Shown: positions 42,646-50,844, numbered from the stretch's first letter. The stretch is 64,000 nucleotides of DNA from Acididesulfobacillus acetoxydans (GCF_902729405.1 NZ_LR746496.1:3658001-3722000), one strand, 5' to 3'. Program-made: numbers and translations. Notes: generated by a model not told the origin, from the letters alone.

Positions 42646-43002
42646 CTAATCAAGTACCCGGACCCCTTGAACATTGACATTGACTTCACTCACATTCAAA
42701 CCGGTCAGGTTTTCCGTGGTGTAGCGCACTCTTTCCATGACATTGGCTGCCACTTCCGAGATGCGCACTCCGTACCCTACGATGATATACAAATCGATAA
42801 AAACCCGATCGTCCTGGATGGAAACAACGACCCCCCGGTCCAAATTCTCCCGGCCGAGTATCTCCGCGAAGCCATCCGTAATCTTGCGCGAGGACATGCC
42901 CACTAAGCCGTAGCATTCCACCGCCGCCGCCCCGGCGATGATGGCGATAACTTCTTCCGAAATATCGATTTTCCCCAAGCGATTGCTTATTTCCTTACCC
43001 AT
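42646..43002 (-). CDS. Asp23/Gls24-family envelope stress protein (YloU)
   Basis: The 118-residue protein has the Asp23 fold. GKIDISEEVIAIIAGAAAVEC (partly shown), a middle block YGLVGMSSRKITDGFAEILG and the beta-strand pair VVVSIQDDRVFIDLYIIVGY and NVNVQGV near the end are visible. Asp23 proteins form abundant membrane-associated filaments in some Firmicutes and are linked to envelope stress and fatty acid kinase genes. It starts at an ATG with AAGGAGG upstream, heads the operon with fakA and has a promoter in the spacer shared with rpmB. Confidence 0.92.
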   Translation of the reverse strand: MGKEISNRLGKIDISEEVIAIIAGAAAVECYGLVGMSSRKITDGFAEILGRENLDRGVVVSIQDDRVFIDLYIIVGYGVRISEVAANVMERVRYTTENLTGLNVSEVNVNVQGVRVLD

Positions 43003-43027
43003 CCCAGGTCCTCCTTGCAGGCATTTA

Positions 43028-43067
43028 CCCTCATTCTACTAGGTTCTCCCTCATTTTACTAGGTTCC
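43028..43067. repeat. 20-bp tandem duplication containing the -10 region
   Basis: Two head-to-tail copies (43028-43047 and 43048-43067) of CCCTCATTYTACTAGGTTCY differ at two positions. Each carries a -10-like hexamer on the minus strand, TAGAAT and TAAAAT. Confidence 0.8.
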
Positions 43068-43081
43068 GTGATAAGATTCAA
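43053..43081 (-). promoter_or_regulatory. Promoter of the Asp23-fakA operon
   Basis: TTGAAT (43081-43076) and TAAAAT (43058-43053), 17 bp apart on the minus strand. The -10 lies in the upstream unit of a 20-bp duplication; the downstream copy offers a second -10 without its own -35. Confidence 0.55.
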
Positions 43082-43243
43082 AATCTCCGCGCCCCGCGTT
43101 CGCGGGATTTAACGCGACCGGGGCGGGCGGCCAATCCTGAACCGCGGCCAAAAAGCTCGCGCTCGTCAGCGCAGCTTAACAAGGAGCTTCACTTCTACGC
43201 TTACCTATTGGAACTCAATCTATACCCTCGTGCGTGCCGCAAC

Positions 43244-43272
43244 TTGCCAATCGTTCTAACCTCTGATAGAAT
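43244..43272 (+). promoter_or_regulatory. Promoter of rpmB
   Basis: TTGCCA (43244-43249), 17 bp, TAGAAT (43267-43272), then an AAAGGAGG ribosome site and the rpmB start 38 bp downstream. Confidence 0.7.
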
Positions 43273-43310
43273 GTATAAGTGTCATTTTCGGTGCAAAGGA
43301 GGTTTTGAGC

Positions 43311-43502
43311 ATGGCCAACGTCTGTGCGATATGCGGCAAGGGAGTTGTGACGGGAATTCAAGTCAGCCACTCTCATATTCGCAGCAAAAGAACCTGGAAA
43401 CCCAATCTGCAAAAGGTTCATGCACTTGTCAACGGTACTCCCACCCGGATTAATGTTTGCACCCGTTGCTTGCGTTCCGGCAAAGTGCAACGTGCAATTT
43501 AA
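43311..43502 (+). CDS. rpmB: 50S ribosomal protein L28
   Basis: The 63-residue protein is bL28. MANVCAICGKGVVTGIQVSH and SHIRSKRTWKPNLQ are diagnostic. The pairs CAIC and CTRC mark the zinc-binding form. AAAGGAGG precedes the ATG at 43311 (an ATG two codons upstream has no good site). It is a single-gene unit with its own promoter and terminator, divergent from the Asp23 gene as in Bacillus. Confidence 0.96.
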   Translation: MANVCAICGKGVVTGIQVSHSHIRSKRTWKPNLQKVHALVNGTPTRINVCTRCLRSGKVQRAI

Positions 43503-43527
43503 TGAAAGAGTGACGGCAGCCTGCCGC

Positions 43528-43553
43528 AGACCCGACCTCGGCCGGGTCTTTTT
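43528..43553 (+). terminator. Terminator of rpmB
   Basis: GACCCG, loop ACCTCGGC, CGGGTC followed by TTTTT on the plus strand, 26 bp after the rpmB stop. Confidence 0.85.
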
Positions 43554-43565
43554 CATATTCCTTTA

Positions 43566-43572
43566 TTCGACA
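43566..43572 (-). promoter_or_regulatory. 0A box (Spo0A site)
   Basis: TTCGACA on plus is an exact TGTCGAA, the consensus Spo0A box, on the minus strand. It lies about 60 bp upstream of the expected start of transcription of the receiver gene, a normal distance for activation at sigma-H promoters. Confidence 0.6.
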
Positions 43573-43594
43573 TAATCTACAAAATTACTCAATT

Positions 43595-43622
43595 GCAGGA
43601 ATTCCGTCCCGGCGGGGCGAAT
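43595..43622 (+). promoter_or_regulatory. Sigma-H promoter of the Spo0F-like gene
   Basis: GCAGGAATT (43595-43603), 12 bp, GGCGAAT (43616-43622) fits the sigma-H consensus RNAGGAWWW-N11/12-RNNGAAT at every position. The start codon is 42 bp downstream. Confidence 0.75.
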
Positions 43623-43663
43623 ACATAGACATCAAGCTTGTCAGAGTGGGAGGGTGCAGCGGA

Positions 43664-44032
43664 ATGGCACGTATTGCTATCGTTGAAGATTTTCCGGCAA
43701 TCCGCGAACTCTATAAGTACGCCCTCGAGCCAATGCAGGCCGTGATTCAGGATTACCCCACCGGGAGCGAAGCCATTAGGCAGCTGCCGGATTTCCGGCC
43801 GGACCTGCTTATCCTTGACCATCGTCTTCCCGACATGACCGGCAATGCGATTATTGAACACTTACCTCAAATTCAAAACATACCCATCATCGTCGTCTCG
43901 GGGTATTTGGACCCTGAAATCCTGCCCCGTTATGAATCTTTGGGAGTGAGTAGGATCCTGGCCAAACCCATCGATCTCGCCCTCCTGCTCGACCAAGTCT
44001 CGCGGCTCTTGAATTCGGCCGCTTCTTCCTGA
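43664..44032 (+). CDS. spo0F: Single-domain response regulator, Spo0F-like
   Basis: The 122-residue protein is only a receiver domain. It has the acidic pair E8-D9, the phosphorylation site D52 in LLILDHRLPD and the S79/K101 switch residues (VVSGY, LAKPID). The end SLGVSRILAKPIDLALLLDQV resembles the corresponding part of Bacillus Spo0F. In the sporulation phosphorelay Spo0F passes phosphate from sensor kinases to Spo0B and on to Spo0A. Most Clostridia lack this relay, so the protein might instead receive phosphate for another purpose, for example as a CheY-like protein. The sigma-H promoter and 0A box upstream favour a sporulation role. Start at 43664 with a GGGAGGG site. Confidence 0.7.
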   Translation: MARIAIVEDFPAIRELYKYALEPMQAVIQDYPTGSEAIRQLPDFRPDLLILDHRLPDMTGNAIIEHLPQIQNIPIIVVSGYLDPEILPRYESLGVSRILAKPIDLALLLDQVSRLLNSAASS

Positions 44033-44083
44033 CCTCTGGCTCAGTCCGGGGCTTTCCTGTGTTTCAGCCGCGCTTGCACTGCA

Positions 44084-44722
44084 TTAAGAGGAGAAACGGA
44101 GGATGAGCAGAACCTGACCCCGGCAGACCTCCACTGTCGCTTCCTCGCCCAAAAAAACATTACTGAGGCCGCGGGGGGAATCCTGGCGCAAGACCGCCTT
44201 GTCCAGGGGATAATGCACCCCCGTAATCGTGACGAGAGCTGTCTCTGAAAGGGCGATCAGAGACAGCTCTTGTTTCGCCCGGCCCTTCAACACCTCCCGT
44301 CCCCGGATAATCCACATCTCCTGCTGCGGGTCTTTCATCCGGATCTTACGCCCGCGGCGGGCATAAGCCATTAAGAGGGCCAGATTCCCCAAGAAATGGT
44401 CCGGGCGTCCGCCCGTTGCCCCGTAAAGAGTTATCTCCTCCCCCGGCAGCGCTTGTCCTTCGGCGAAAGCCAAGGCCAGTTCCAGGTCTGTTTCGTCCTT
44501 CTCCCGCGGGTAAGACCGAATCTCGACCCGCCGTTCCCGGCAGCGCCTCAGATTTTCCGGCGTGATCGAATCCAGATCCCCGATGACGGCCTGGGGAAAA
44601 TGACCGCTGTTTAAAGCCGAGTTGGCTCCCCCATCCGCGCAGACAAGGTAAGCTGCGCCGGCCAATTCATCCTTGCCCCAATCCGCATCCCAGATTCCGT
44701 TGGCCAATACTGATACCCTCAT
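44084..44722 (-). CDS. thiN: Thiamine pyrophosphokinase
   Basis: ThiN transfers pyrophosphate from ATP to thiamine. The 212-residue protein has CADGGANSALNSG (about residues 28-40) and GDLDSITPENL (about 48-58). KDETDLELALAFA (about 75-87) and GATGGRPDHFLGNL complete the catalytic domain, and the C-terminal beta domain includes YPLDKAVL and LSNVF. It ends the rsgA-rpe-thiN series and converges with the receiver gene. In Bacillus spoVM lies next to thiN; I find no SpoVM-like frame here. Confidence 0.93.
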   Translation of the reverse strand: MRVSVLANGIWDADWGKDELAGAAYLVCADGGANSALNSGHFPQAVIGDLDSITPENLRRCRERRVEIRSYPREKDETDLELALAFAEGQALPGEEITLYGATGGRPDHFLGNLALLMAYARRGRKIRMKDPQQEMWIIRGREVLKGRAKQELSLIALSETALVTITGVHYPLDKAVLRQDSPRGLSNVFLGEEATVEVCRGQVLLILRFSS

Positions 44723-44757
44723 AACTCATAACTCCTAGCGGCCCGGGAACTCCGAGT

Positions 44758-44880
44758 TCAATCCGGAACCGACGCCCCTGCCTCCGGCCCGGAGATGAAG
44801 ACCGCTTCCCCCTTGATGTATTTTTTGCCGGGTCGGTCAAATCGGCGGGCCCGCCCCTTCTGCCGCCCGGCGTAAAGCAT
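44758..44880 (-). CDS. Candidate small protein overlapping the rpe 3' end
   Basis: A 40-codon frame starts at an ATG inside the end of rpe, in another frame, and ends in the rpe-thiN spacer. Its product, MLYAGRQKGRARRFDRPGKK followed by YIKGEAVFISGPEAG, is basic at the start and has plausible codon use with GC-rich third positions beyond the overlap. A CAGG about ten bases upstream is a weak ribosome site. I do not recognise the family; it could be fortuitous. Confidence 0.3.
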   Translation of the reverse strand: MLYAGRQKGRARRFDRPGKKYIKGEAVFISGPEAGASVPD

Positions 44881-45508
44881 GCAGCGCCTGCGCGGGATCC
44901 TCGGCGGCAAAGACCGCCGCTCCGGCGACCAATATGCCGGCCCCGGCTTCCGCCACGATCGGCGCCGTTTCGCTGTTGATACCCCCGTCCACCTCGATCA
45001 GGCAGGATGAGCTCCGCCGCGCCAATTCCCGCTGCAGGCCTCGGATCTTGGGCACGACCGCCGGGATAAACTTTTGCCCGCCGAAACCCGGGTTGACGGT
45101 CATCACCAACACCACATCCAAATCGTCGAAGAGATAGGCCAGCTCTTCCCCGGAAGTGGCGGGATTGAGCGCCACCCCCGCCCGGACCCCCAGGCTTTTA
45201 ATCAACTGGATCACCCGGTGCACATGGGGCGTTGCCTCCCAATGAATTGTCACCAAGTCGGCGCCCGCCTTCACAAACTCCGGCACAAACCGTTCCGGGG
45301 CTTCGATCATCAGGTGAACGTCAAAAGGAATCCGGACATGTTTCCGCAGCGACTGCACCAGAGCCGGCCCCACCGTCAAATTGGGCACAAAGTGCCCGTC
45401 CATCACATCAATATGCAGCCAATCCGCCCCGGCATCCTCCACCCGCTTAACCTCTGCGGCTAAGCGGGCGAAATCCGCGGACAATATGGAAGGTGCAATT
45501 TGAATCAT
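44837..45508 (-). CDS. rpe: Ribulose-phosphate 3-epimerase
   Basis: Rpe interconverts ribulose-5-P and xylulose-5-P. The 223-residue TIM barrel starts IAPSILSADFARLAAEV and has the metal histidines in WLHIDVMDGHFVPN and VHLMIEAPE. The catalytic region VLVMTVNPGFGGQKF (about 136-150) and IEVDGGINSETAP are present. It follows rsgA by 64 bp, the usual rsgA-rpe-thiN order. Confidence 0.96.
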   Translation of the reverse strand: MIQIAPSILSADFARLAAEVKRVEDAGADWLHIDVMDGHFVPNLTVGPALVQSLRKHVRIPFDVHLMIEAPERFVPEFVKAGADLVTIHWEATPHVHRVIQLIKSLGVRAGVALNPATSGEELAYLFDDLDVVLVMTVNPGFGGQKFIPAVVPKIRGLQRELARRSSSCLIEVDGGINSETAPIVAEAGAGILVAGAAVFAAEDPAQALHALRRAAEGAGPPI

Positions 45509-45572
45509 ATGCCAATTCCTTTCCTTGTCCGTAATTTTAACCTTGATAAGCCGGCCTTTGGCCCAACCGGCT

Positions 45573-46445
45573 TCAATAACGTCTTTCCGCGGCGATCACT
45601 TCCTGCAGGAACTGGCGGTAATGATCATAACGCGGGGCCAAAATGTCTCCTGCCGCGACTGCCCGCTTCACTGCACACTCCGGCTCCCGGTCATGCAGAC
45701 AGCTTTTGAACCGGCACAATCCCCGGTAAGGGTCCATCTCTGGGAAAAAGCCGGCTAGTTCCTCTCTCTTCATGGCGGGGAGGTCCAGCGCAGAAAATCC
45801 CGGAGTATCCGCCACCAATCCGCCCTCACACTCAAAAAGTTCCACGTGGCGCGTCGTGTGCCGCCCACGCTTGAGTTTGCGGCTCACATCCCCGGTTTTC
45901 AATTCCATCCCCGGTACCAGGAGATTCGTCAGACTGGATTTGCCCGCACCGGACGGCCCGGCCAAAACAGTAATCCGGCCCCGCAAAACCGGCCGCACCC
46001 GGTCCAACCCTTCCCCCGTCTTGTTGGAAACCCGGGCCAGCAGATAACCCAGCCTTGCATAGGCCTGCCAGACTGCCTCTTCTTCCCGGGCCGGCCTCCA
46101 AAGGTCGAACTTCGTCAGGACCAGGAAAGGTTTGATTCCCGCTCCGATCACCTGAATAAGCAAGCGGTCCAAAAGATTCAAGTCCGGCTGCGGCGAGACC
46201 ATAGCAAAGACAAGCAAAGCCTGATCCACGTTGGCTACACTGGGGCGCACCAGGCTATTCCGCCGCGATTCGACTTTTTCAATCGTCGCCACTTTTCTGC
46301 CGGGCAAAATCGCAACCCTGTCCCCCGGAAAAAAATCCTGGTCCCGGACACGGAAACGACCGCGTAAGGAACACTCCCACACCCGGTCTTCCGCCAGCAC
46401 ATAATAAAAACCGCCATACCCTTTAAGCAAAATACCCTCGATCAT
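45573..46445 (-). CDS. rsgA: Ribosome small subunit-dependent GTPase A
   Basis: RsgA checks 30S maturation. The 290-residue protein has an OB-fold N-terminus (MIEGILLKGYGGFYYVL). A permuted GTPase order follows: LTKFDLW (G4) before VLAGPSGAGKSSLTNLL (G1) and VADTPGFSAL (G3). The C-terminal zinc motif is CRFKSCLHDREPECAV (about 252-267). The start lies 10 bp after the prkC stop. Confidence 0.96.
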   Translation of the reverse strand: MIEGILLKGYGGFYYVLAEDRVWECSLRGRFRVRDQDFFPGDRVAILPGRKVATIEKVESRRNSLVRPSVANVDQALLVFAMVSPQPDLNLLDRLLIQVIGAGIKPFLVLTKFDLWRPAREEEAVWQAYARLGYLLARVSNKTGEGLDRVRPVLRGRITVLAGPSGAGKSSLTNLLVPGMELKTGDVSRKLKRGRHTTRHVELFECEGGLVADTPGFSALDLPAMKREELAGFFPEMDPYRGLCRFKSCLHDREPECAVKRAVAAGDILAPRYDHYRQFLQEVIAAERRY

Positions 46446-46454
46446 ATCGGCTCC

Positions 46455-48161
46455 TTATCCTATCGGCCCGGGGCCGCGCGAAACCGTGATGGTGACGTTC
46501 GCTCCCTGTTGAACCGGAGAATTGGCGGCCGGGTTCGTCTTGATCACCATCCCTTTGGGATATTGAGTGGAATCCTGGCTGTCCGTCACGGGAGTAAGAT
46601 TATGCGCCTGGAGAATCTTGGCCGCCTCAGCCGCCGATTTTCCCACCACATTGGGCATGGAAATGGTTTGCACCTGGGGACCCGTGCTGATCGTCAACTG
46701 AATGTTTCCGTCTTTGTGCCAAAGCGTATCAGGCGGCGGGTCCTGAGCAACCACGCTTCCCGCCGGCACGGTTGAACTGGGAACCTCCGTAATGGTAGGA
46801 GTCGCGGTGAAATTCGCATTGCCGATGGCGATGAGGGCATTTTCTTTGCTCAAGGGCGGGTTAATCAGATTGGGGAACTTCATCAACTGCGCTCCCTTGC
46901 TCACGACCACCGTCACCTCATGCCCGATCTTGACGGGAGAGTTGGCGGCTGGCACCTGGCTGATAATCTCGTTTTTGGGCACGGTATCACTGTATTCCGC
47001 CGAATTATCAGGGCCCAAAACCAGCTTGTATTGTTGCAGCAGAGCCTCCGCCTGCTTTACGGTCTTCCCTTCCAGCGACGGAACCACGGTGTCGCCCACT
47101 GTCAGATAGCTGCGCAGCCAAAGCCCGGCGCCCAGCAAAGCCAGAACGACAATCGCCGTCACCACCCAAGGCCAGCGCCGGCGTTTCTTCCGCTGCCTTC
47201 CCGGCGCGGCGCTCTCCGCCGGCCGTTCTTCCGCCGGGTTCGAATTCATCCTGCCCGCCGTTTCCGTCAGGGGCCGTACCCCTCGATGGACCTGGGTCGC
47301 ATCCAGATCCATCGGTTCTTCCGGTTTAGGCACCGGCTGGCCGGAACGCACTTTCTCCAAGTCGGCCAGAAAATCCCCGGCTGTGGCGTACCTCTGTTCC
47401 GCCGGCTTAGCAATCGCCCGCATAATGACATTTTCCAGGTCCGGCCCCACCCGCGGATTGAGCTGGCTGGGCCGGGGCGGCACCTCTTGCAGGTGTTTCA
47501 AAGCTACGGCAATGGGCGTCTCCCCATCATAGGGTACTTTTCCCGTCAGGAGCTCATACAGGATGATTCCGAGAGAATAGAGGTCTGACCGTTCATCGCT
47601 GGGCAGCCCTTTGGCCTGCTCCGGTGAAAGGTAATGAACAGAACCGACAATATCCCCGGTGTGGGTGACAGTGGCGGCAGACACGGCCCGGGCAATACCG
47701 AAATCCGTGACTTTGGCCCGCCCTTCCGCCGTAACCAGGATGTTGTGCGGTTTAATATCCCGATGAATAATGTGATGCTGATGCGCATGCCTGATAGCCT
47801 CACCGATCTGGCGGGTCAGGTTAATCGCCTGCTCCGGGGATAAGGGCGCGAATTCACGGATGATCTCCTTGAGATCGCGACCCTCCACGTATTCCATGAC
47901 GATGTATTCAATATTCCCGTCCTTGCCGACATCATAAATGGAAACAATGTTCGGATGAGACAAGCTGGCCGCGGACTGGGCCTCGCGGCGGAAACGCTTA
48001 ACAAAATCCTCATCCGAGAGGAACTGCTCGCGCAGTACCTTCACGGTGACAATCCGGTTGAGGAGCAGGTCCTTGGCTTTATAGACAATCGCCATACCCC
48101 CTGCGCCGATGCGTTCAATCACTTCATAGCGCCCGCCGAAGACTTTACTCACATTCTTCAC
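46455..48161 (-). CDS. prkC: PASTA-domain Ser/Thr protein kinase
   Basis: This membrane kinase senses muropeptides or lipid II and phosphorylates growth and division proteins; in Bacillus PrkC also triggers germination. The 568-residue protein has a cytosolic kinase domain with GAGGMAIVYK (residues 19-28), the lysine K41 and HRDIKPHN (133-140). DFG at 153-155 precedes the activation segment with several threonines. A juxtamembrane basic stretch precedes one transmembrane helix at about 331-350. Three extracellular PASTA domains follow (about 357-425, 426-495 and 496-565). The GTG start overlaps the PBP stop by 4 bp. The cognate phosphatase gene lies three genes upstream. Confidence 0.96.
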   Translation of the reverse strand: MKNVSKVFGGRYEVIERIGAGGMAIVYKAKDLLLNRIVTVKVLREQFLSDEDFVKRFRREAQSAASLSHPNIVSIYDVGKDGNIEYIVMEYVEGRDLKEIIREFAPLSPEQAINLTRQIGEAIRHAHQHHIIHRDIKPHNILVTAEGRAKVTDFGIARAVSAATVTHTGDIVGSVHYLSPEQAKGLPSDERSDLYSLGIILYELLTGKVPYDGETPIAVALKHLQEVPPRPSQLNPRVGPDLENVIMRAIAKPAEQRYATAGDFLADLEKVRSGQPVPKPEEPMDLDATQVHRGVRPLTETAGRMNSNPAEERPAESAAPGRQRKKRRRWPWVVTAIVVLALLGAGLWLRSYLTVGDTVVPSLEGKTVKQAEALLQQYKLVLGPDNSAEYSDTVPKNEIISQVPAANSPVKIGHEVTVVVSKGAQLMKFPNLINPPLSKENALIAIGNANFTATPTITEVPSSTVPAGSVVAQDPPPDTLWHKDGNIQLTISTGPQVQTISMPNVVGKSAAEAAKILQAHNLTPVTDSQDSTQYPKGMVIKTNPAANSPVQQGANVTITVSRGPGPIG

Positions 48162-49564
48162 CTACTTTCGCTTAATGCGGCTTCAATAAGCCGGCGGGCT
48201 ATCGGGGCGGCTGCCCCTCCCCCCGTCCCACCGTTCTGGACAAGAACTGCAACCGCAATTGTCGGTTTATCCGCAGGGGCAAAGGCAATATACCAGGCAT
48301 GGGTGGGGACATTGCCCCCCGGTTCGGCCGAACCGGTCTTGGCCGCCACTTGGACGCCGGGCAAAGCTCCGGGAGCAGCCGTGCCCTCGTTGACAGCCGT
48401 GATCATGGCGCTGGTGATCTTGTCCGCCTCTTCTTTGCTCATGACCTGTAACCAAGGTTCTGTGGGCGCCGTATAAACAACCTGTCCCCCCGGAGCCAAA
48501 ACCCGGTCCACCAGGTGAGGTTTCATCATCACCCCATGGTCGGCAATGCAGGCGGTAATCAGTGCCATATGAAAAGGACTCACCATGACCTGACCCTGAC
48601 CGAAAGCACTGGACGGGAGAAGGGACTCCGGCAGCTTCGCCGGCAGGGCCGCCTGATTGGTCAGTCTGCTCATAGGCACATCCAATTCCAGAGGTATCTT
48701 CTGTCCGAAACCAAAAGCTTTAGCCGCGGCCAAAAAGCTGGCCGGACCGGCCTGATTGGCAAAAGTCGCAAAATAAGTATTGCAGGAATCGGCCAAAGCC
48801 AGATTGTAATTCACCCAGCCGTGGGCCTCATGATTTTGCTCCGGAATATATTGCCCGTCAATAATCGTTTGGCCGGTGCAATCGTAGAGTTGAGATGTAT
48901 TCAGTCCGGCCCTGAACAGATCCAGAGACGTCACAACCTTGAAAGTGGAACCCGGCGGAAAGAGGGAAAAGGCATGATTGCTCAAAGGGCTGCCGCTCTG
49001 CGAGACAATCGCCGGCCAATTGCGGTCAAGATCATTCGGATCAAAGCTGGGCCGACTGGCCAAAGCCAGAACCTGCCCGTTGCGCGGATCAATAGCCACC
49101 GCCGCCCCGGCTTTCCCTTGCAAGCCGTCATAAGCAATCTGCTGCAGCTTGCCGTCCAAGGTCAGAACCACATCGTCTCCCCGACGGGGAAGTTGAAATA
49201 TCCGCCGAACCTGCTGCGTCAAGGTTTCGTTCCGCATCCCCAGAAGCCAATCCGCCAAAGCTCCTTCCAGGCCGGCAGACCCGTGCAAAAGGGTGGCATA
49301 ACCTACCGCAGGCTCAAACTCAGCGCCTTTGGGATAAACCCGCACCTTTTGTCCCGCCTTAAGCACAGTCTGAGCTAATATTTCGCCGTTGCGATCGAAA
49401 ATTCCTCCCCGTTCAATCCTCTGCTCCAAAACGATAAGACGCCGGTTGGCCGGATTCTCCAACAACACCTGAGAGCGGACCACCTGCCAGTAAACCAGCC
49501 CCAAGCCGAGGGTCAAAAAACTGAAGGCCAAACCTAAAGCCACCCGCCGCAGGCCGTGCATCAT
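48158..49564 (-). CDS. pbpA: Penicillin-binding protein, class B transpeptidase (PbpA/FtsI family)
   Basis: The 468-residue protein has one N-terminal membrane anchor (about residues 7-29). The transpeptidase domain has the active-site serine in FPPGSTFKV (S206, K209), the SxN motif S260-C-N262 and the KTG triad at 409-411. The dimerisation domain is short, as in actinobacterial PbpA rather than in the longer FtsI of Bacillus. It overlaps both neighbours by 4 bp (ftsW/rodA-type gene upstream, prkC downstream), so the SEDS polymerase and this transpeptidase are made together and probably form one glycan-synthesis pair. Confidence 0.94.
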   Translation of the reverse strand: MMHGLRRVALGLAFSFLTLGLGLVYWQVVRSQVLLENPANRRLIVLEQRIERGGIFDRNGEILAQTVLKAGQKVRVYPKGAEFEPAVGYATLLHGSAGLEGALADWLLGMRNETLTQQVRRIFQLPRRGDDVVLTLDGKLQQIAYDGLQGKAGAAVAIDPRNGQVLALASRPSFDPNDLDRNWPAIVSQSGSPLSNHAFSLFPPGSTFKVVTSLDLFRAGLNTSQLYDCTGQTIIDGQYIPEQNHEAHGWVNYNLALADSCNTYFATFANQAGPASFLAAAKAFGFGQKIPLELDVPMSRLTNQAALPAKLPESLLPSSAFGQGQVMVSPFHMALITACIADHGVMMKPHLVDRVLAPGGQVVYTAPTEPWLQVMSKEEADKITSAMITAVNEGTAAPGALPGVQVAAKTGSAEPGGNVPTHAWYIAFAPADKPTIAVAVLVQNGGTGGGAAAPIARRLIEAALSESR

Positions 49565-50844
49565 GTGGCATACTCCCTCCCTTTGGCCTCGGCCAGGGAG
49601 TTTTTGCTTTCCGCCTGCGAAATACGGCTCAACAGCCCGAGCAGCAGAAAATGCACGAGCATGGAACTGCCCCCATAGCTAATCCAAGGTAACGGAATCC
49701 CGGTCAACGGCAAGAGCTTCGTCACCCCGGTCAAAATTACCAGGGATTCCGTGCCGATGAGGATCCCGATCCCTGCCGCCAAAATCTGACCGAAATGGTC
49801 CGAAGTCTTCATACTGATCGAAAAAGCCCTGAGAACCACGATCAAAAACAGACAGATGACGGCCATGGCTCCCACAAATCCCAACTCTTCGGCAATCGCC
49901 GCGAAAATGAAATCCGTGCTGACCGCGGGAACCTGAAAGGCCGCGATTCCGTTCCCCAGCCCCGTCCCCAGCACCCCGCCCCCGGCTATGGCAAACAAGG
50001 ACTGGGCAATCTGGTACCCGCCCCCCGCAATATCCCGCCAAGGATTGAGCCAGGCTTCCACCCTGACCCGGACATGCCCGAAAAGGGTGTACCCCAGCCA
50101 ACCGGTCAGGAGAAAGACGGGAATGGAGACCCCCAGGTAGAGAGCCCGATCCGTCACCGCATAGAGCAGCAGGACAAAAAGAGCATAAAACACCAGAGCC
50201 GTGCCCAAACTTTTCTGAGCCGCCAAGAGACCCAGGGAAAAAGCCGCCATCAGCAGAAAGGGGCCGAGCGTCCGGACATCCGGGACGGACATCCTCCCTA
50301 TCTGAACAGTCCCTACCCGCAATAGGGTCTCATGCTCTCCCAGATAAGACGCCAAGAACAGGAGCAGAGCCACTTTGACCAATTCTTCGGGCTCCACCGT
50401 AAAGGGACCCAAGCGCAGCCAGCTGGTCGCCCCGCCGGAAGTCACACCGAACAAGAGCGTAACGACCAGAAGCCCCACGGCCGCCAAACCCCAGAAGTAC
50501 TGAAGATTGCCCAGACGCCGGTAATCCCGCAGGCCCCAGAGCAAAAGATAATAAAGCACTAAACCGGCCATCGCCCACCACAGTTGATGCAAAGCCAGAT
50601 CCGGACGGATCCGGGCCAAGAAGACAACCCCCACACTGACAATAGCCTCCACCGTCGGCAGGATAAAGGGGTCACCCCGGTAGCGGGTCACTCGTTCCAG
50701 AACGGCCCCCGCCGCCATCAGCAAAGTAAACGCCCCCGCCGGCCCGAGCAGACGCGGGTCCAGCTTTCCTTCCAAGTGCAACACACCCAGCCCCAGCCAC
50801 AATATAGCAAATATGATCAACCGCAAGCTGAATTTCGTTTTCAT
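49561..50844 (-). CDS. SEDS-family peptidoglycan glycosyltransferase (RodA/FtsW)
   Basis: SEDS proteins polymerise glycan strands from lipid II. This 427-residue membrane protein has about ten to twelve hydrophobic segments and the family signature near the C-terminus (LLPLTGIPLPWISYGGSS, about 376-393). The acidic loop region after GGGYQIAQSLFAIAGGGVLGTGLG is also typical. I start at the ATG at 50844; a GTG frame extends further up but gives a polar, unlikely N-terminus. The adjacent class B PBP makes a RodA-PbpA or FtsW-FtsI assignment equally possible, so I give no symbol. Confidence 0.92.
   Translation of the reverse strand: MKTKFSLRLIIFAILWLGLGVLHLEGKLDPRLLGPAGAFTLLMAAGAVLERVTRYRGDPFILPTVEAIVSVGVVFLARIRPDLALHQLWWAMAGLVLYYLLLWGLRDYRRLGNLQYFWGLAAVGLLVVTLLFGVTSGGATSWLRLGPFTVEPEELVKVALLLFLASYLGEHETLLRVGTVQIGRMSVPDVRTLGPFLLMAAFSLGLLAAQKSLGTALVFYALFVLLLYAVTDRALYLGVSIPVFLLTGWLGYTLFGHVRVRVEAWLNPWRDIAGGGYQIAQSLFAIAGGGVLGTGLGNGIAAFQVPAVSTDFIFAAIAEELGFVGAMAVICLFLIVVLRAFSISMKTSDHFGQILAAGIGILIGTESLVILTGVTKLLPLTGIPLPWISYGGSSMLVHFLLLGLLSRISQAESKNSLAEAKGREYAT

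Larger units (their letters stand above)
43003..43310. other. Divergent promoter spacer between the Asp23 gene and rpmB
   Basis: This 308-bp spacer contains the minus-strand promoter of the Asp23 gene with a 20-bp tandem duplication (43028-43067), a GC-rich middle without genes and the plus-strand rpmB promoter (43244-43272). Confidence 0.6.
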
